The notes beneath the pieces were generated by a model. That model saw only the letters and a program-made list of their open reading frames with translations, searched no databases and was not told the origin of the DNA. Shown in pieces: positions 30,001-38,504 of a stretch of DNA of 64,000 nt; position 1 is the stretch's first letter; each line of letters opens with the position of its first letter. Both the position numbers and the translations under genes were made by a program. This DNA is from Phycisphaerae bacterium (GTDB taxonomy: Bacteria; Planctomycetota; Phycisphaerae; Sedimentisphaerales; Anaerobacaceae), in assembly GCA_028714855.1 (NCBI GenBank), contig JAQTLP010000005.1, positions 124,001 to 188,000 on the forward strand, written 5' to 3'.

Positions 30001-30783
30001 CCGCTGTACTAAAGAAACCCTGTCGCCGATTTGTGTGCCGGCTTTGACTATAATTTCGCCGGTTTCAGTATCCGCAATCGGTTCCACCGCCCACATAACA
30101 GGAGTAAGCTGCGATGCCGAAACAGTTTTTGTCGAATAAAACAACCGCAGGATTTGCGAGGTGGTGCCGTAGTCCGGCCCCATCGCCCGTAAAAAAACCG
30201 TCGCCGGTATCTTGCTTGACTGGTCTATCTTGACAACTAAAACGTCTTTGCGGGTTACGCTTATCTCTATCCAGCTGCCGCGCTCCGGTATGATTCTGCC
30301 GCCGTGCAGCACCCTGTCGCCTTCCTTGCTCTCGATGAGAAAATCAACTCCGGGACTTCGATGAAGCTGGCTTACTATCGTGCGCTCGGCGCCGCTGAAG
30401 ATAAACTCTCCGCCGCCTATCATGACCGGCATTTCGCCAAGGTACACCGATTGTTCAGCCAAATCTTCGCCTTCTTTAGTACGCAATCTGCAGCAAATCT
30501 TTAATGGGTATCCGTAGGTCAGCCGTAACTGCCGGCATTCGTTGGGAGTATAACGGGGTTTTTCCAGTTCGTAGTAAAGATATTCCAAACGAATCGTCTT
30601 GTCGAAGTTCACGATAGGGAATATCTCGCGAAACAAACTTTCAAGACCAATGTTCTTCCTCCTGGTCGGCGCTACATCCGTCTGCAGAAAGCGATCATAA
30701 CTTTTCTTCTGTATTTCTACCAGGTCCGGAATCTCGACAACATCACGGAATCTGCTAAAATTACGTACGGCCTGTGAAACCAT
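27025..30783 (-). CDS. rpoB: RNA polymerase beta subunit
   Basis: A 1252-residue beta subunit. The rifampicin region reads GELSQIVDQTNALSQLTHER, then RLSALGPGG. D516, H526 and S531 (E. coli numbering) are kept; position 514 is I instead of F and 520 is A instead of P. The C-terminal regions GDKMAGRHGNKGVIAKI and GGQRFGEMEVWALE are intact. It follows rplL and precedes rpoC. Confidence 0.98.
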   Translation of the reverse strand: MVSQAVRNFSRFRDVVEIPDLVEIQKKSYDRFLQTDVAPTRRKNIGLESLFREIFPIVNFDKTIRLEYLYYELEKPRYTPNECRQLRLTYGYPLKICCRLRTKEGEDLAEQSVYLGEMPVMIGGGEFIFSGAERTIVSQLHRSPGVDFLIESKEGDRVLHGGRIIPERGSWIEISVTRKDVLVVKIDQSSKIPATVFLRAMGPDYGTTSQILRLFYSTKTVSASQLTPVMWAVEPIADTETGEIIVKAGTQIGDRVSLVQRTGTKKIEVIEEPNDTLVLNTLAEDDCQSQEQALLKFYMRLRPGNPANEKKAQSFFDEKFSDVNRYRLGKVGRFRLNRKFGQTVDEGEMTLRPEDFFNTVKYVLALRNNEGTIDDIDHLGNRRLRTIDELAGDEIRKGLLRLRKTVQERMSMKREVEESLRIADLVNSKSVSSSINYFFGRGELSQIVDQTNALSQLTHERRLSALGPGGLNRRRAGFEVRDVHISHYGRICPVETPEGTNIGLISSLAIFATVDEYGFLLTPYRRVEKGKASEKVDYLRADEDMKAVIAAPNTFDPDTHDIQKGMVLAMKGGELAQVPHEDVNYVDVSAKQIVGVSASLIPFLEHDDANRALMGSNMQRQAVPLLKTEVPLVGTGMEKVVGQNSSMVVRANGGDVVTSVDAAKIVLNHTEEYKLEKFVGLNERTCLNQTPIVKLGEKVQKGQVIADGGGTANGVLALGKNLLVGFVTFDGFNFEDAIIVSERLVKNDSFTSIHIDEFTSEVRETRLGREEFTRDIPNVSEKGLRSLDEHGVIREGTRVCPGDILVGKVVPKSKTELTPEEKLLHAIFGRAGEDVKNDSLELPSGNEGVVIKTERFTRRGAGGEEQKKALKAQIKQYEGEMRAKECLIFRQMIEAIHKKFDVNIIDPSTRQKVGVSTDEDVIYEQVEGFDVKWIRPASVRDDVQKVVDKFWGKISEIKEEKNRRIDSLKHGDELASGVLEMVKVYIATKRILSIGDKMAGRHGNKGVIAKIMPEEDMPFLEDGTPLDILLNPLGVPSRMNVGQILETHLGWVAKVLGFHAITPVFDGASEEDIQKLTAEANELMKKRKAELEKNKQAPPADELFVNIPKSLKTQLYDGRTGEPFDQTATIGYMYTMKLHHLVDDKIHARATGPYSLITQQPLGGKARTGGQRFGEMEVWALEGYGAAYTLQEMLTVKSDDVEGRTKIYESTVKGQNRLEAGTPLSFDVLCNEIRGLGLNIQLEKKRLGSSAL

Positions 30784-30893
30784 TTAACTACCCCTTTTTA
30801 AATTTCGTTTTTCGTCTATTGGTTGCTCGTAACAGTCAATCCTGGCGTTTAACACCTGACGAAACGAGCTTCACAACCGTTCAACGATATTCA

Positions 30894-31382
30894 TTACGCC
30901 AATTCGACTACCGCACCAACGGCTTCGAGCTTCGCTTTTGCGGCATCGGCGTCGGCTTTACTCAGCCCTTCTTTGACCGGCTTTGGAGCGCCTTCGACAA
31001 GATCTTTAGCTTCTTTCAAGCCTAATCCGGTAATCGCTCTTACTTCTTTGATAACCTGAATCTTCTTATCTCCAGCGGCCTTGAGAACCACAGTAAAACT
31101 GGTCTTCTCTTCTTTTTCTTCCGCCTGACCACCCGCCGCAGGCCCTGCCATCATAACAGCGCCGCCGGCTGCCGGCTCGATTCCGTATTCTTCCTTGAGA
31201 TAATCGCCAAGCTCTTTCGCCTGCATCAGCGTCAGCTTGACTATCTTGTCACCGAGAGTCTTAATCTCGCTGTTCCATTCCTTTGTCTCTTTAACTTCCT
31301 TTGCTTTTTTAGGTTCCTTCGCTTCCTGCGACTTTCCCGCTTCCTCGGTCTGTTTCGTTTCTTTTGCTGCTTCTTCTGCCAT
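30894..31382 (-). CDS. rplL: 50S ribosomal protein L7/L12 with N-terminal charged extension
   Basis: A 162-residue L7/L12 stalk protein; the usual length is 120-130. The normal dimerisation domain starts near residue 40 ([20 protein letters not shown]), followed by an Ala/Gly hinge and the factor-binding domain [20 protein letters not shown]. The first 35 residues are a Lys/Glu/Ala run. The start is real: AGGAG lies eight bases before the ATG at 31382. It lies between rplJ and rpoB. Confidence 0.96.
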   Translation of the reverse strand: MAEEAAKETKQTEEAGKSQEAKEPKKAKEVKETKEWNSEIKTLGDKIVKLTLMQAKELGDYLKEEYGIEPAAGGAVMMAGPAAGGQAEEKEEKTSFTVVLKAAGDKKIQVIKEVRAITGLGLKEAKDLVEGAPKPVKEGLSKADADAAKAKLEAVGAVVELA

Positions 31383-31484
31383 TTTCGTTAACTCCTATCT
31401 GTTAGCACCCGTTGGTAGCCGAAACTACGTCGTTTCGTTTAACCCTCGATGGGGGCAGCCATACAGGTAATCTCAAATTTCTCT

Positions 31485-32018
31485 TTACGCCGCTTGCGGC
31501 TTCGCCTTTTCGGAAATCGTTTTTATACAACCCGCAATGTTTCTTGCAGGGGCCATAACAGCAGCGGCCAATCTTGACGCAGGCGACTGTGCCAGGCTGA
31601 CAATCCTGCCCAGCAATTCCGCTCGCGTCGGCATCTTTGAAAGACCCTTCGCTCCATTAGCATCCAATACCATGCCGTCCAGAAAGGCACCTTTAACCTC
31701 TATCACCGGAATCTTCTTGCCGTATTCCGCTATTTCTTTGGCAACGTCAACTATGCTGTCTCCGCCGTAAGCTATAGTGCAGGTCCCCCTAAATAGTGAC
31801 GCCGCCGGTTCCATCTGCCGGCTGCTCAACGCCCTTTTAAACAGCGAATTCTTCACCACCGACAACCTGATGCCCTTTTCCTTTAACCCGCCTCGCATCA
31901 GGTTTCCATCGACACCGCCGAGACCTTTGGTGCTGATAACAAGAAAATCCTTGATATTTTCACCAACGATTTTCTTTTCCAGTTCCGACTGCTGCAAATT
32001 TTTTACGTATTTACTCAT
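31485..32018 (-). CDS. rplJ: 50S ribosomal protein L10
   Basis: A 177-residue L10, the anchor of the L7/L12 stalk. It has the N-terminal RNA-binding domain, [23 protein letters not shown]-like region, and a C-terminal helix that carries L7/L12. In many bacteria it autoregulates rplJL through the leader; the 74-base spacer to rplA was not shown to fold that way here. Confidence 0.95.
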   Translation of the reverse strand: MSKYVKNLQQSELEKKIVGENIKDFLVISTKGLGGVDGNLMRGGLKEKGIRLSVVKNSLFKRALSSRQMEPAASLFRGTCTIAYGGDSIVDVAKEIAEYGKKIPVIEVKGAFLDGMVLDANGAKGLSKMPTRAELLGRIVSLAQSPASRLAAAVMAPARNIAGCIKTISEKAKPQAA

Positions 32019-32092
32019 CTTTTCACCTTAAATCTTTATGTGCTTACCATAACTGTTTCACGCTCCTGCCCGCTCGCCATAGCCAGGGGACA

Positions 32093-32767
32093 TTAAACGC
32101 TGACTATTACGCTCGGGCTCATCGCCGCAGATATGCACACTTTTTTGATATACGTGCCTTTTGTTGATACAGGCTTAATTTTCCTTATATGCGAAATAAA
32201 TGCCTCGATATTGGCGATTAATTTCTCCGCCTCGAAGCTCTGCTTGCCTACTATTACGTGGACGTTTCCGCCGGCGTCGTTCTTAAATTCGACCTTGCCT
32301 GCAGCAAACTCAGCTACTGCTGTCGCAACATCGGCGGTTACCGAGCCGTTTTTCGGCGAAGGCATTTTACCTTGCGGCCCGAGAACTCGGCCCAGTTTGC
32401 CAACCTTGCCCATCACCTTCGGTGATGCAATAGCAACATCGAAATCCAGCCAGCCGTCAGAAACCTTCTTTACCAGTTCATCGCAGCCGGCCTCAATAGC
32501 ACCGGCAGCCTTTGCCGCCTCGATGTCCTTGTCCTCACAGAAAGCGATAACTTTCTTCTGCTTACCTATCCCATGAGGTAAAGATAGCGAGCCGCGAATC
32601 AATTGGTCGCTCTGCTTTGGGTCAACACCCAAATGCAGCACGCATTCTATACTCTGGTCAAACTTTACTGAGTTAAACGATTTTATCTTTGCGACCGCCT
32701 CAGCCAGGCTTACCGGCTCGTCGCTTCGCTGCTCGAATTCCTTTTTGTATCTCTTGCCTTTATTCAT
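32093..32767 (-). CDS. rplA: 50S ribosomal protein L1
   Basis: A 224-residue L1 of the mobile stalk. It has the blocks [22 protein letters not shown]-like and [16 protein letters not shown]. The frame is open to 32842, but the family start is [11 protein letters not shown] at ATG 32767, overlapping the rplK end by eight bases (ATGAATAA), which implies translational coupling. Confidence 0.95.
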   Translation of the reverse strand: MNKGKRYKKEFEQRSDEPVSLAEAVAKIKSFNSVKFDQSIECVLHLGVDPKQSDQLIRGSLSLPHGIGKQKKVIAFCEDKDIEAAKAAGAIEAGCDELVKKVSDGWLDFDVAIASPKVMGKVGKLGRVLGPQGKMPSPKNGSVTADVATAVAEFAAGKVEFKNDAGGNVHVIVGKQSFEAEKLIANIEAFISHIRKIKPVSTKGTYIKKVCISAAMSPSVIVSV

Positions 32768-33224
32768 GCTTCGTTTCTGGTACCTCACTTGCTGCTTCTT
32801 TAGATACCACCTCGACACCCATGCTTCGGGCGGTACCCTCAATAATTTTTACGGCCTGTTCCAGACTGTACGCGTTCAGGTCCTTCATCTTGGCTTGGGC
32901 GATTTTACGCACCTGCTCCGGAGTTACTTTCCCGACCTTTTCTTTATTCGGAACGCCGCTGCCCTTTGCGATTTCCGCCGCCTGTTTCAGCAAAACCGCC
33001 GCAGGTGGACTTTTCACCTCGAAGCTGAAACTCTTGTCCTTATAAAGGGTTATCACAACAGGCACAATTGTTCCGTTAAGCTCTTTTGTTCGTTCGTTGA
33101 ACTGCGAAACGAACTGGCCGATGTTAACGCCGTGCTGTCCCAGTGCAGGACCTATCGGCGGGGCAGGAGTCGCCTGTCCGCCGGGAGCCTGCAACTTAAT
33201 CTTTACTGCTACTTCTTTGGCCAT
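32760..33224 (-). CDS. rplK: 50S ribosomal protein L11
   Basis: A 154-residue L11 of the GTPase-associated centre. The N-terminal domain [20 protein letters not shown] and the C-terminal rRNA-binding domain are complete. The last 12 residues exceed the usual 141. It lies between nusG and rplA. Confidence 0.97.
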   Translation of the reverse strand: MAKEVAVKIKLQAPGGQATPAPPIGPALGQHGVNIGQFVSQFNERTKELNGTIVPVVITLYKDKSFSFEVKSPPAAVLLKQAAEIAKGSGVPNKEKVGKVTPEQVRKIAQAKMKDLNAYSLEQAVKIIEGTARSMGVEVVSKEAASEVPETKHE

Positions 33225-33234
33225 TACTTGTCCT

Positions 33235-33777
33235 CTATATCTTCTCTATCTGCCAATACTCTATATCCAGAGGCGTGCTTCGCCCGAATATCGTAACTAT
33301 CACCTTCACTATCCCCCTGCTCGAATCGATCGAATCGACCGTCCCTTCGAAATTCTCAAAAGCGCCTTCCCGAATTTTAATCATGTCACCCTTCTTGAAT
33401 TCGACCTTGATGCTCGGTGCTTCCTCCGGCTTTTCCGCCTCTAAAAGCATCTTGGCAACGTCTGTATCGCGCATCGGAGTAGGCATTCCTTCGGTGCCGA
33501 TAAAATCTCCAACTCCGGAAGTTTCCTTAATTATAAACCAGGCAGACTCCGAAACCCGTCCGTCCACCGTCGGCTCCATCTCCATAAAAACATAACCAGG
33601 ATAAAGTTTCCGCTTATGGACCGTTTGCTTGCCGCCGCGAATACGCTTAACCTGCTCCACGGGAACCTCTATCCTGCCGACAATACCCTTCAAATCCTCC
33701 CTCTGCATCTTCTGGGAAAGAGCCTCTTTCACCTGCATCTCTTTATTCGCCGCAACTCGCAAGACATACCACTGCAT
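33235..33777 (-). CDS. nusG: Transcription elongation/antitermination factor NusG
   Basis: A 180-residue NusG. The NGN domain (starting [18 protein letters not shown]) binds RNA polymerase. The C-terminal KOW domain ([18 protein letters not shown], about residues 126-143) can contact S10 or Rho. It lies between secE and rplK, the universal order. Confidence 0.97.
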   Translation of the reverse strand: MQWYVLRVAANKEMQVKEALSQKMQREDLKGIVGRIEVPVEQVKRIRGGKQTVHKRKLYPGYVFMEMEPTVDGRVSESAWFIIKETSGVGDFIGTEGMPTPMRDTDVAKMLLEAEKPEEAPSIKVEFKKGDMIKIREGAFENFEGTVDSIDSSRGIVKVIVTIFGRSTPLDIEYWQIEKI

Positions 33778-33848
33778 ACCAATACCTGCCTCTAAAAATC
33801 TGACCGGTTTAATACTGACTGGTCCATCCGAGTAATTTACGTTCTAAC

Positions 33849-34235
33849 CTAAAGGCCGAAAACCTCGGTAAAAAAGAGCTTAAATCCTAAATCTGCAGAG
33901 CCAAGAAACACCGCCATAATAATCACAAGCACAATAACGATAAACGTCGAAACCGCTATTTCCTTTCTGCTTGACCAGCTGACCTTTTTCATCTCGCCTT
34001 CAGCTGCAATCAGAAAATCAGCAATCGAAGACTTGTTCGACAGCCAAAAAATCAAAACTGCAAACCCGGCAGCTATGCCGACCGGAACCATTGTCGACAC
34101 CCACAAGCCCATATCAGCGCCGTCTAATTTCTGGTAAAGCAGCAAACATCCTACCGCCGCTACTAACCCGAAACCAAAAGCGCTGCCAAGCCTTGTGTAT
34201 TTAGCCTGACCTCGTTTATAAATACCAAATATCAT
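33849..34235 (-). CDS. secE: Protein translocase subunit SecE
   Basis: A 128-residue SecE with the C-terminal core AAEGEMKKVSWSSRKEIAVST, then a transmembrane helix, which is the essential part of the family. Two more hydrophobic segments lie N-terminal (about residues 22-70), as in three-TM SecE forms. It sits just upstream of nusG and just downstream of tRNA-Trp. Confidence 0.93.
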   Translation of the reverse strand: MIFGIYKRGQAKYTRLGSAFGFGLVAAVGCLLLYQKLDGADMGLWVSTMVPVGIAAGFAVLIFWLSNKSSIADFLIAAEGEMKKVSWSSRKEIAVSTFIVIVLVIIMAVFLGSADLGFKLFFTEVFGL

Positions 34236-34317
34236 ATCTGACCAATCCCTTTTAACTTCCGAACTTCAACTTATAACCTTCAATCGGTTCCACCAAGCCC
34301 CTCCCCCTGAAACGGAA

Positions 34318-34390
34318 CAGGCCAGGGAGGCCTCGAACCCCCAACCTTCGGTTTTGGAGACCGACGCTCTGCCAATTGAGCTACTGGCCT
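34318..34390 (-). tRNA. tRNA-Trp (CCA)
   Basis: A cloverleaf on the minus strand with a perfect 7-bp acceptor (AGGCCAG/CTGGCCT), anticodon stem TCGGT/ACCGA and loop CTCCAAA, so the anticodon is CCA. The discriminator is G73. CCA is not encoded. It lies between rpmG and secE, a placement common in bacteria. Confidence 0.95.
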
Positions 34391-34428
34391 ATCTTTTTCT
34401 CCTATTGCCAACCACAGGCTGGTTTTTA

Positions 34429-34596
34429 TTACTTACGCCGTATCTTATGAACAGTATGCGCTCGTTCATTGCTGCAAAACTTCTTTAGCTCTATTTTCGG
34501 CGCACCCTCTGCTGTACTGACATTCGTGCGGTAGTTTCTATGGCCACACTGTTTGCACTCAAGCCATACATCTTCTCTTTTGCTTTTCTTAGCCAT
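34429..34596 (-). CDS. rpmG: 50S ribosomal protein L33
   Basis: A 55-residue L33, read from ATG 34596: MAKKSKREDVWLECKQCGHR, then NYRTN, ending HTVHKIRRK. The first zinc pair CKQC (C14, C17) is present. The second is degenerate (FCSNERAHT instead of a CxxC), so zinc binding is uncertain. It lies between tuf and tRNA-Trp/secE, the usual location. It is too short for a 60-codon cutoff. Confidence 0.93.
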   Translation of the reverse strand: MAKKSKREDVWLECKQCGHRNYRTNVSTAEGAPKIELKKFCSNERAHTVHKIRRK

Positions 34597-34608
34597 AAAA
34601 CCTGTCCC

Positions 34609-34655
34609 CGCTATGCCCCCGCTTTTGCATTAGCAAAAAAGCGGGAGGGCTCTTG
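34609..34655. repeat. GC-rich hairpin between tuf and rpmG
   Basis: CCCGCTTTT and AAAAAGCGGG form a stem around a GCATTAGC loop in the tuf-rpmG spacer, with an outer C-run/G-run and GGGCTC 3' on the + strand. It may be an attenuator or processing site, or a member of the C-run/GGGGCTAAAC hairpin family. No T-run follows on the minus strand, so it is not a classical terminator. Confidence 0.45.
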
Positions 34656-34691
34656 ATATTTATGGAGCTCAACTACTATTCAGAAATACGT

Positions 34692-35918
34692 TTATTCAAT
34701 GATCTTGATCACCACTCCGGCGCCGACCGTTCGGCCTCCTTCTCGGATAGCGAAGCGAAGACCTTCTTCCATAGCGATTGGTGAAATAATCTCCACCTCC
34801 ATCGCTATGTTATCGCCGGGCATACACATCTCGGCTGGCTTGCCTTCTCGGCTCTTTATCGCCTTGACGGCACCGGTAACGTCGGTCGTTCTGAAATAAA
34901 ACTGCGGCTTGTAGCCTGCAAAGAACGGCGAATGACGTCCGCCTTCCTCTTTGGTTAATACGTAAACCTCGGCATCAAAATGTGTATGAGGCGTAATCGA
35001 GCCTGGTGCCGCAATAACTTGGCCGCGCTGCAAGTCATTCTTTTCTACACCACGCAGGAGCAAGCCGACGTTATCACCGGCCTGACCTTCGTCGAGCGTC
35101 TTATTAAACATCTCTACGCCGGTCACAACCGTCTTTCGTATATCTTTGGACAATCCGATGATTGCCACTTCATCGCCGACATGAACTTTGCCGCGGTCAA
35201 TTCGGCCTGTGCCAACCGTTCCTCGGCCTTTTATACTGAAAACATCCTCTATCGGCATCAAAAACGGTTTATCGACGTCTCGCACCGGCATCGGTATATA
35301 CTTATCCATTGCATCGAGCAGCTCAACTATCGGTTTGCACTCAGGGTCGTCAATGCTCGCAGCCCTCATCGCCTTAATCGCAGAACCGCGGATTATTGGC
35401 GTCTCGTCTCCGGGGAAATCGTATTTGCTAAGTAATTCTCTTGTCTCCAATTCAACCAAATCCAGCAATTCAGGGTCGTCAACAAGGTCCACCTTGTTCA
35501 GGAACACCACAATTTTCGGCACATTGACCTGACGGGCAAGCAGAATGTGTTCGCGGGTCTGAGGCATAGGGCCGTCGGCTGCACTGACCACAAGAATAGC
35601 TCCATCCATCTGCGCCGCTCCTGTTATCATGTTCTTGACGTAATCGGCGTGGCCGGGGCAGTCGATATGTGCATAATGCCGGTTGTCCGTTACGTATTCA
35701 ACGTGTGCTGTGGAGATGGTCAGAATCTTTGTGTCGTCACGTCGCCCTTGAGATTCAGACGCCTTGGCGATGTCATCGTATGATTTAAACTTGCATAGCC
35801 CCTTAAACTCCATAACCTTCGTCATCGCCGCCGTCAATGTCGTCTTGCCATGGTCAACGTGACCGATTGTTCCAACGTTTACGTGTGGTTTTGTCCGTTC
35901 AAATACTGCTTTAGCCAT
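34692..35918 (-). CDS. tuf: Elongation factor Tu (altered switch I)
   Basis: A 408-residue EF-Tu, the carrier of aminoacyl-tRNA. The P-loop GHVDHGKTT (19-27), [13 protein letters not shown] and NKVD are canonical, as are domains II and III to [14 protein letters not shown]. The switch I loop differs: the near-universal RGITI is replaced by TKILTI (residues 63-68). The catalytic-site threonine is kept at T67. The frame starts at TTG 35930, but that codon is part of the GGAGG Shine-Dalgarno; ATG 35918 ([14 protein letters not shown]) is the start. It follows tRNA-Thr. Confidence 0.97.
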   Translation of the reverse strand: MAKAVFERTKPHVNVGTIGHVDHGKTTLTAAMTKVMEFKGLCKFKSYDDIAKASESQGRRDDTKILTISTAHVEYVTDNRHYAHIDCPGHADYVKNMITGAAQMDGAILVVSAADGPMPQTREHILLARQVNVPKIVVFLNKVDLVDDPELLDLVELETRELLSKYDFPGDETPIIRGSAIKAMRAASIDDPECKPIVELLDAMDKYIPMPVRDVDKPFLMPIEDVFSIKGRGTVGTGRIDRGKVHVGDEVAIIGLSKDIRKTVVTGVEMFNKTLDEGQAGDNVGLLLRGVEKNDLQRGQVIAAPGSITPHTHFDAEVYVLTKEEGGRHSPFFAGYKPQFYFRTTDVTGAVKAIKSREGKPAEMCMPGDNIAMEVEIISPIAMEEGLRFAIREGGRTVGAGVVIKIIE

Positions 35919-36096
35919 ATAAACCTCCAATGTGTAGGGTTACTTTTTATATCCCTATTCTCTTCCTCTAAAACAAATCTCAATCCTTATATAAACGCCA
36001 AGTCAAAACAACCATATCTCACGCCATCCGATGACAGCGACGAATAAAGTGTCTCAACTGCAAAATAAGCCTTCTCTACAGGGCTTGCTTTCATTT

Positions 36097-36169
<73 letters not shown>

Positions 36170-36194
36170 AATATCGTTTTTCCCGTTCGGCACT

Positions 36195-36223
36195 ATTCTA
36201 ACGGCCGGTCAAACAATAAACAA
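36195..36223 (-). promoter_or_regulatory. Promoter of the tRNA-Thr-tuf operon
   Basis: On the minus strand: TTGTTT (36223-36218), 17-base spacer, TAGAAT (36200-36195). The expected start is about 20 bases before the tRNA 5' end, a normal tRNA leader. A second, weaker candidate (TTGCAC 36348-36343, 17 bases, TAGATT 36325-36320) lies further upstream. Confidence 0.55.
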
Positions 36224-36630
36224 AAGGTGCGCTCCACCCTTCTTTCCTGCCTCGATTAACCTAAACAATCAGCGCAGGAATTTATAGCGTCCACCGATTC
36301 TATTTATTGCAAAACGGGTAATCTATGAAAATAACCGTAAAAGTGCAAACATAAAAACCAAAAAAATGCAAAAAAAACAAAAAAATCTGAAAATATTCAA
36401 ATTTTTCGCTTTTTCGCGGAAAATCATACTGAAAAGGCCTTTATCGCCGCATCGGTACACTGACCCGCACTTAAGGTTATAACATGGATTTTGATAGTAT
36501 AATTAGGATACAGATGCCTTACAAACCCGATTTTGGCTCATTAACCCCGGAAAGAAGCTTAAATAAGTAGTAATTCGAATAAGGTTTTGATATTATCGCC
36601 GAATTGAAAGGTTTATCAGGGACGTAAAAT
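36224..36630. other. Divergent spacer between tuf operon and radical SAM gene
   Basis: No gene seen. Bases 36353-36415 contain seven A- or T-tracts of 4-8 bases at intervals of about 7-11 bases, which should bend the DNA. A TATAAT at 36498-36503 on the + strand, without a good -35, may serve the radical SAM gene. Confidence 0.5.
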
Positions 36631-38082
36631 ATGCCAGAGCCTCATAAGTACCGCCACGCCCTATGCCTGTATCCTTATTATGCAGGGGAAAGGGGCACAG
36701 GTTTAGACTTCTTTCCGCCGACAGGGTTGGAGTACGTGGCTACCGCCCTGAAAGATCACGTAGGACAAATCAGCCTGATTGACCTCCGTTATAAGCGGTC
36801 TCTGCTGGCGCCTCGGAATATGTTCGAGTTTATCCAAAAAAACATCGATTTGATTTGCATCAGTATTGGCTGGAGGGCGCAATACAAAAAAGTTTGTGAT
36901 TATATCAGCCGATTGCCCCATGCCCAAATGACCGTTGTCGGCGGACGCGAGGCAACCGACAAGGTGGAGGATGTTTTTCTGCGATGCCCAAACGTCGATG
37001 TTGTTGTTCGCGGGGAAGGCGAGCAGACTATCCAGGAGCTTGCAGATGGACAGCCGTTGGATGGAATTCTTGGCCTGTCTTACAGGCATAATGGTAAAAT
37101 CATTCACAACCCGAACCGGCCGCTCCAGCCTATCGAAGATATCGCTCCCCCGGACCGCAGCCTGAGGCAAAACCGCTACTTCCCTGTCGCTCATGGAATA
37201 CGTTTGCTGCCAATTGAGTTTGACACTATCCTCGGTTCACGGGGTTGTCCCTACAAATGTAAGTTTTGTACATTCAGCGTGAATCCTTTGGGACAAAAGC
37301 GTGACTACGTCGCTCGGTCGCCGGAATCGGTGGTAGATGAAATCGAAGCCTGTAAGGGAAATAGGATTATTTTTGCTGATGACAATTTCTTCGTTAATCC
37401 GGACCGCGTTGAGCGTATATGCGATTTAATCATAGAAAGAGGCATAGATAAAATATACTTCGCTAATGCGAGAATCGAGGCGGCCAGGCACCCACGCATG
37501 CTCGAAAAAGCTTACCGCGCGGGATTTCGAATGCTTCTGCTGGGTATTGAGTCCGCAAGCGATAGAATCCTCGAACAGCTAAACAAGGGATTTAACACAC
37601 AGCAGATTCGGGATGCGTTTACGGTATTCCGGCAGTTCCCCTTCTTTTACCATGCCTACTTCATCTATGGCAATATTGGTGAGACTGAGGAAGAAATGAT
37701 GGCCATACCTGATTTCGCCAAAGAGCTTGGAGCGCACACTATCAACCTTAGTATGCTTCGCGTCGATAACTTCTCACCGTTGCGGCAGTTGGTGGAAAAC
37801 ACGCCTGGCTGCCGCATCAGCAAAAACGGGAATGTCTATTCACGCGAGTTTGACAGGAAAAGGCTCGGGCGTATTCGCAATCGGATTCGCAATCGTTTTA
37901 TGCTTCGGTCGGGACAATTGGCCAAGACACTCACCACCATGCACAACTGCAACATTCTAACTTACCGGCAGATGGCCAAACTGGGCTTGATGACGCCTTT
38001 GCTTCTGCTGGATTATGTGATTCAAAGAAATGCCAAAACTTTTCGGTACCCAGCTAACATCTCCGAAAGTAAAGTTCAGTAG
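36631..38082 (+). CDS. B12-binding-domain radical SAM protein
   Basis: A 483-residue protein. Residues about 1-175 look like a cobalamin-binding Rossmann domain, with FPPTGLEYVATAL, VVGGREATD and the VVRGEGEQTIQELADG stretch typical of the BchE/P-methylase-like class. The radical SAM core starts at GSRGCPYKCKFC, with the [4Fe-4S] ligands C206, C210 and C213. GIESASDRILEQLNKG lies in the barrel. Substrate unknown; such enzymes methylate or rearrange unactivated carbons in lipids, hopanoids, pigments or natural products. It stands alone, divergent from the tuf operon. Confidence 0.87.
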   Translation: MPEPHKYRHALCLYPYYAGERGTGLDFFPPTGLEYVATALKDHVGQISLIDLRYKRSLLAPRNMFEFIQKNIDLICISIGWRAQYKKVCDYISRLPHAQMTVVGGREATDKVEDVFLRCPNVDVVVRGEGEQTIQELADGQPLDGILGLSYRHNGKIIHNPNRPLQPIEDIAPPDRSLRQNRYFPVAHGIRLLPIEFDTILGSRGCPYKCKFCTFSVNPLGQKRDYVARSPESVVDEIEACKGNRIIFADDNFFVNPDRVERICDLIIERGIDKIYFANARIEAARHPRMLEKAYRAGFRMLLLGIESASDRILEQLNKGFNTQQIRDAFTVFRQFPFFYHAYFIYGNIGETEEEMMAIPDFAKELGAHTINLSMLRVDNFSPLRQLVENTPGCRISKNGNVYSREFDRKRLGRIRNRIRNRFMLRSGQLAKTLTTMHNCNILTYRQMAKLGLMTPLLLLDYVIQRNAKTFRYPANISESKVQ

Positions 38083-38136
38083 TGCCTCTGAGCAAAAACA
38101 TACAAATTGCTTACGAAAAATTCCCCTTAACCGCCT

Positions 38137-38320
38137 CTAATTTCTCGGCTTATTTACGTCTGCGGTATGACCGGGGCGCTTAGTCCATCGCCGCACCTGC
38201 TCCGACCACATCGGCCTGGCCCCCGTATCTTGTGAACTTAATCGCTCTCTGCCAGGCTGGTTCGCTCTCGGACGAGCCAAGCTTTTCCGCCAGACACCTC
38301 AAATCATCACCGATGCCGCT
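38137..38320 (-). pseudogene. Decayed copy of the 3' end of the HEAT-repeat lipoprotein gene
   Basis: On the minus strand two segments match the intact gene at 39786-42107. Bases 38181-38225 match 39827-39871 almost base for base and read RPMWSEQVRRWTKRPG against RPMWAEQVRQWTKHPG in the intact gene, running to a TAG at 38137. Bases about 38241-38316 match 40348-40422 and read DDLRCLAEKLGSSESEPAW against DDLTWLAEKLGSAESEPAW. The roughly 480 bases between these segments in the intact gene are missing here, and the two parts are in different frames. It is a remnant, not a gene. Confidence 0.8.
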
Positions 38321-38426
38321 ATCTCATCGGGATATTTCTGTGCCGTGGGAGGCTATAGGAAACTTTTTCCATAGCAGGACAGGAATACCATAATTGCCAT
38401 ATAAATTTTGGACAAGAAGAAATATC

Positions 38427-38455
38427 TTGACAAAATGACCTGGCCAATGTAGACT
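38427..38455 (+). promoter_or_regulatory. Promoter of the haloperoxidase-like gene
   Basis: Perfect -35 TTGACA (38427-38432), 17-base spacer, -10 TAGACT (38450-38455). It lies about 50 bases before the ATG at 38505, which has a strong GAGGAGGAAG Shine-Dalgarno. Confidence 0.65.
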
Positions 38456-38504
38456 AATTTTATCTGTATGTATTAGGGTGAATTTTTAGTTGCGAGGAGG
38501 AAGA

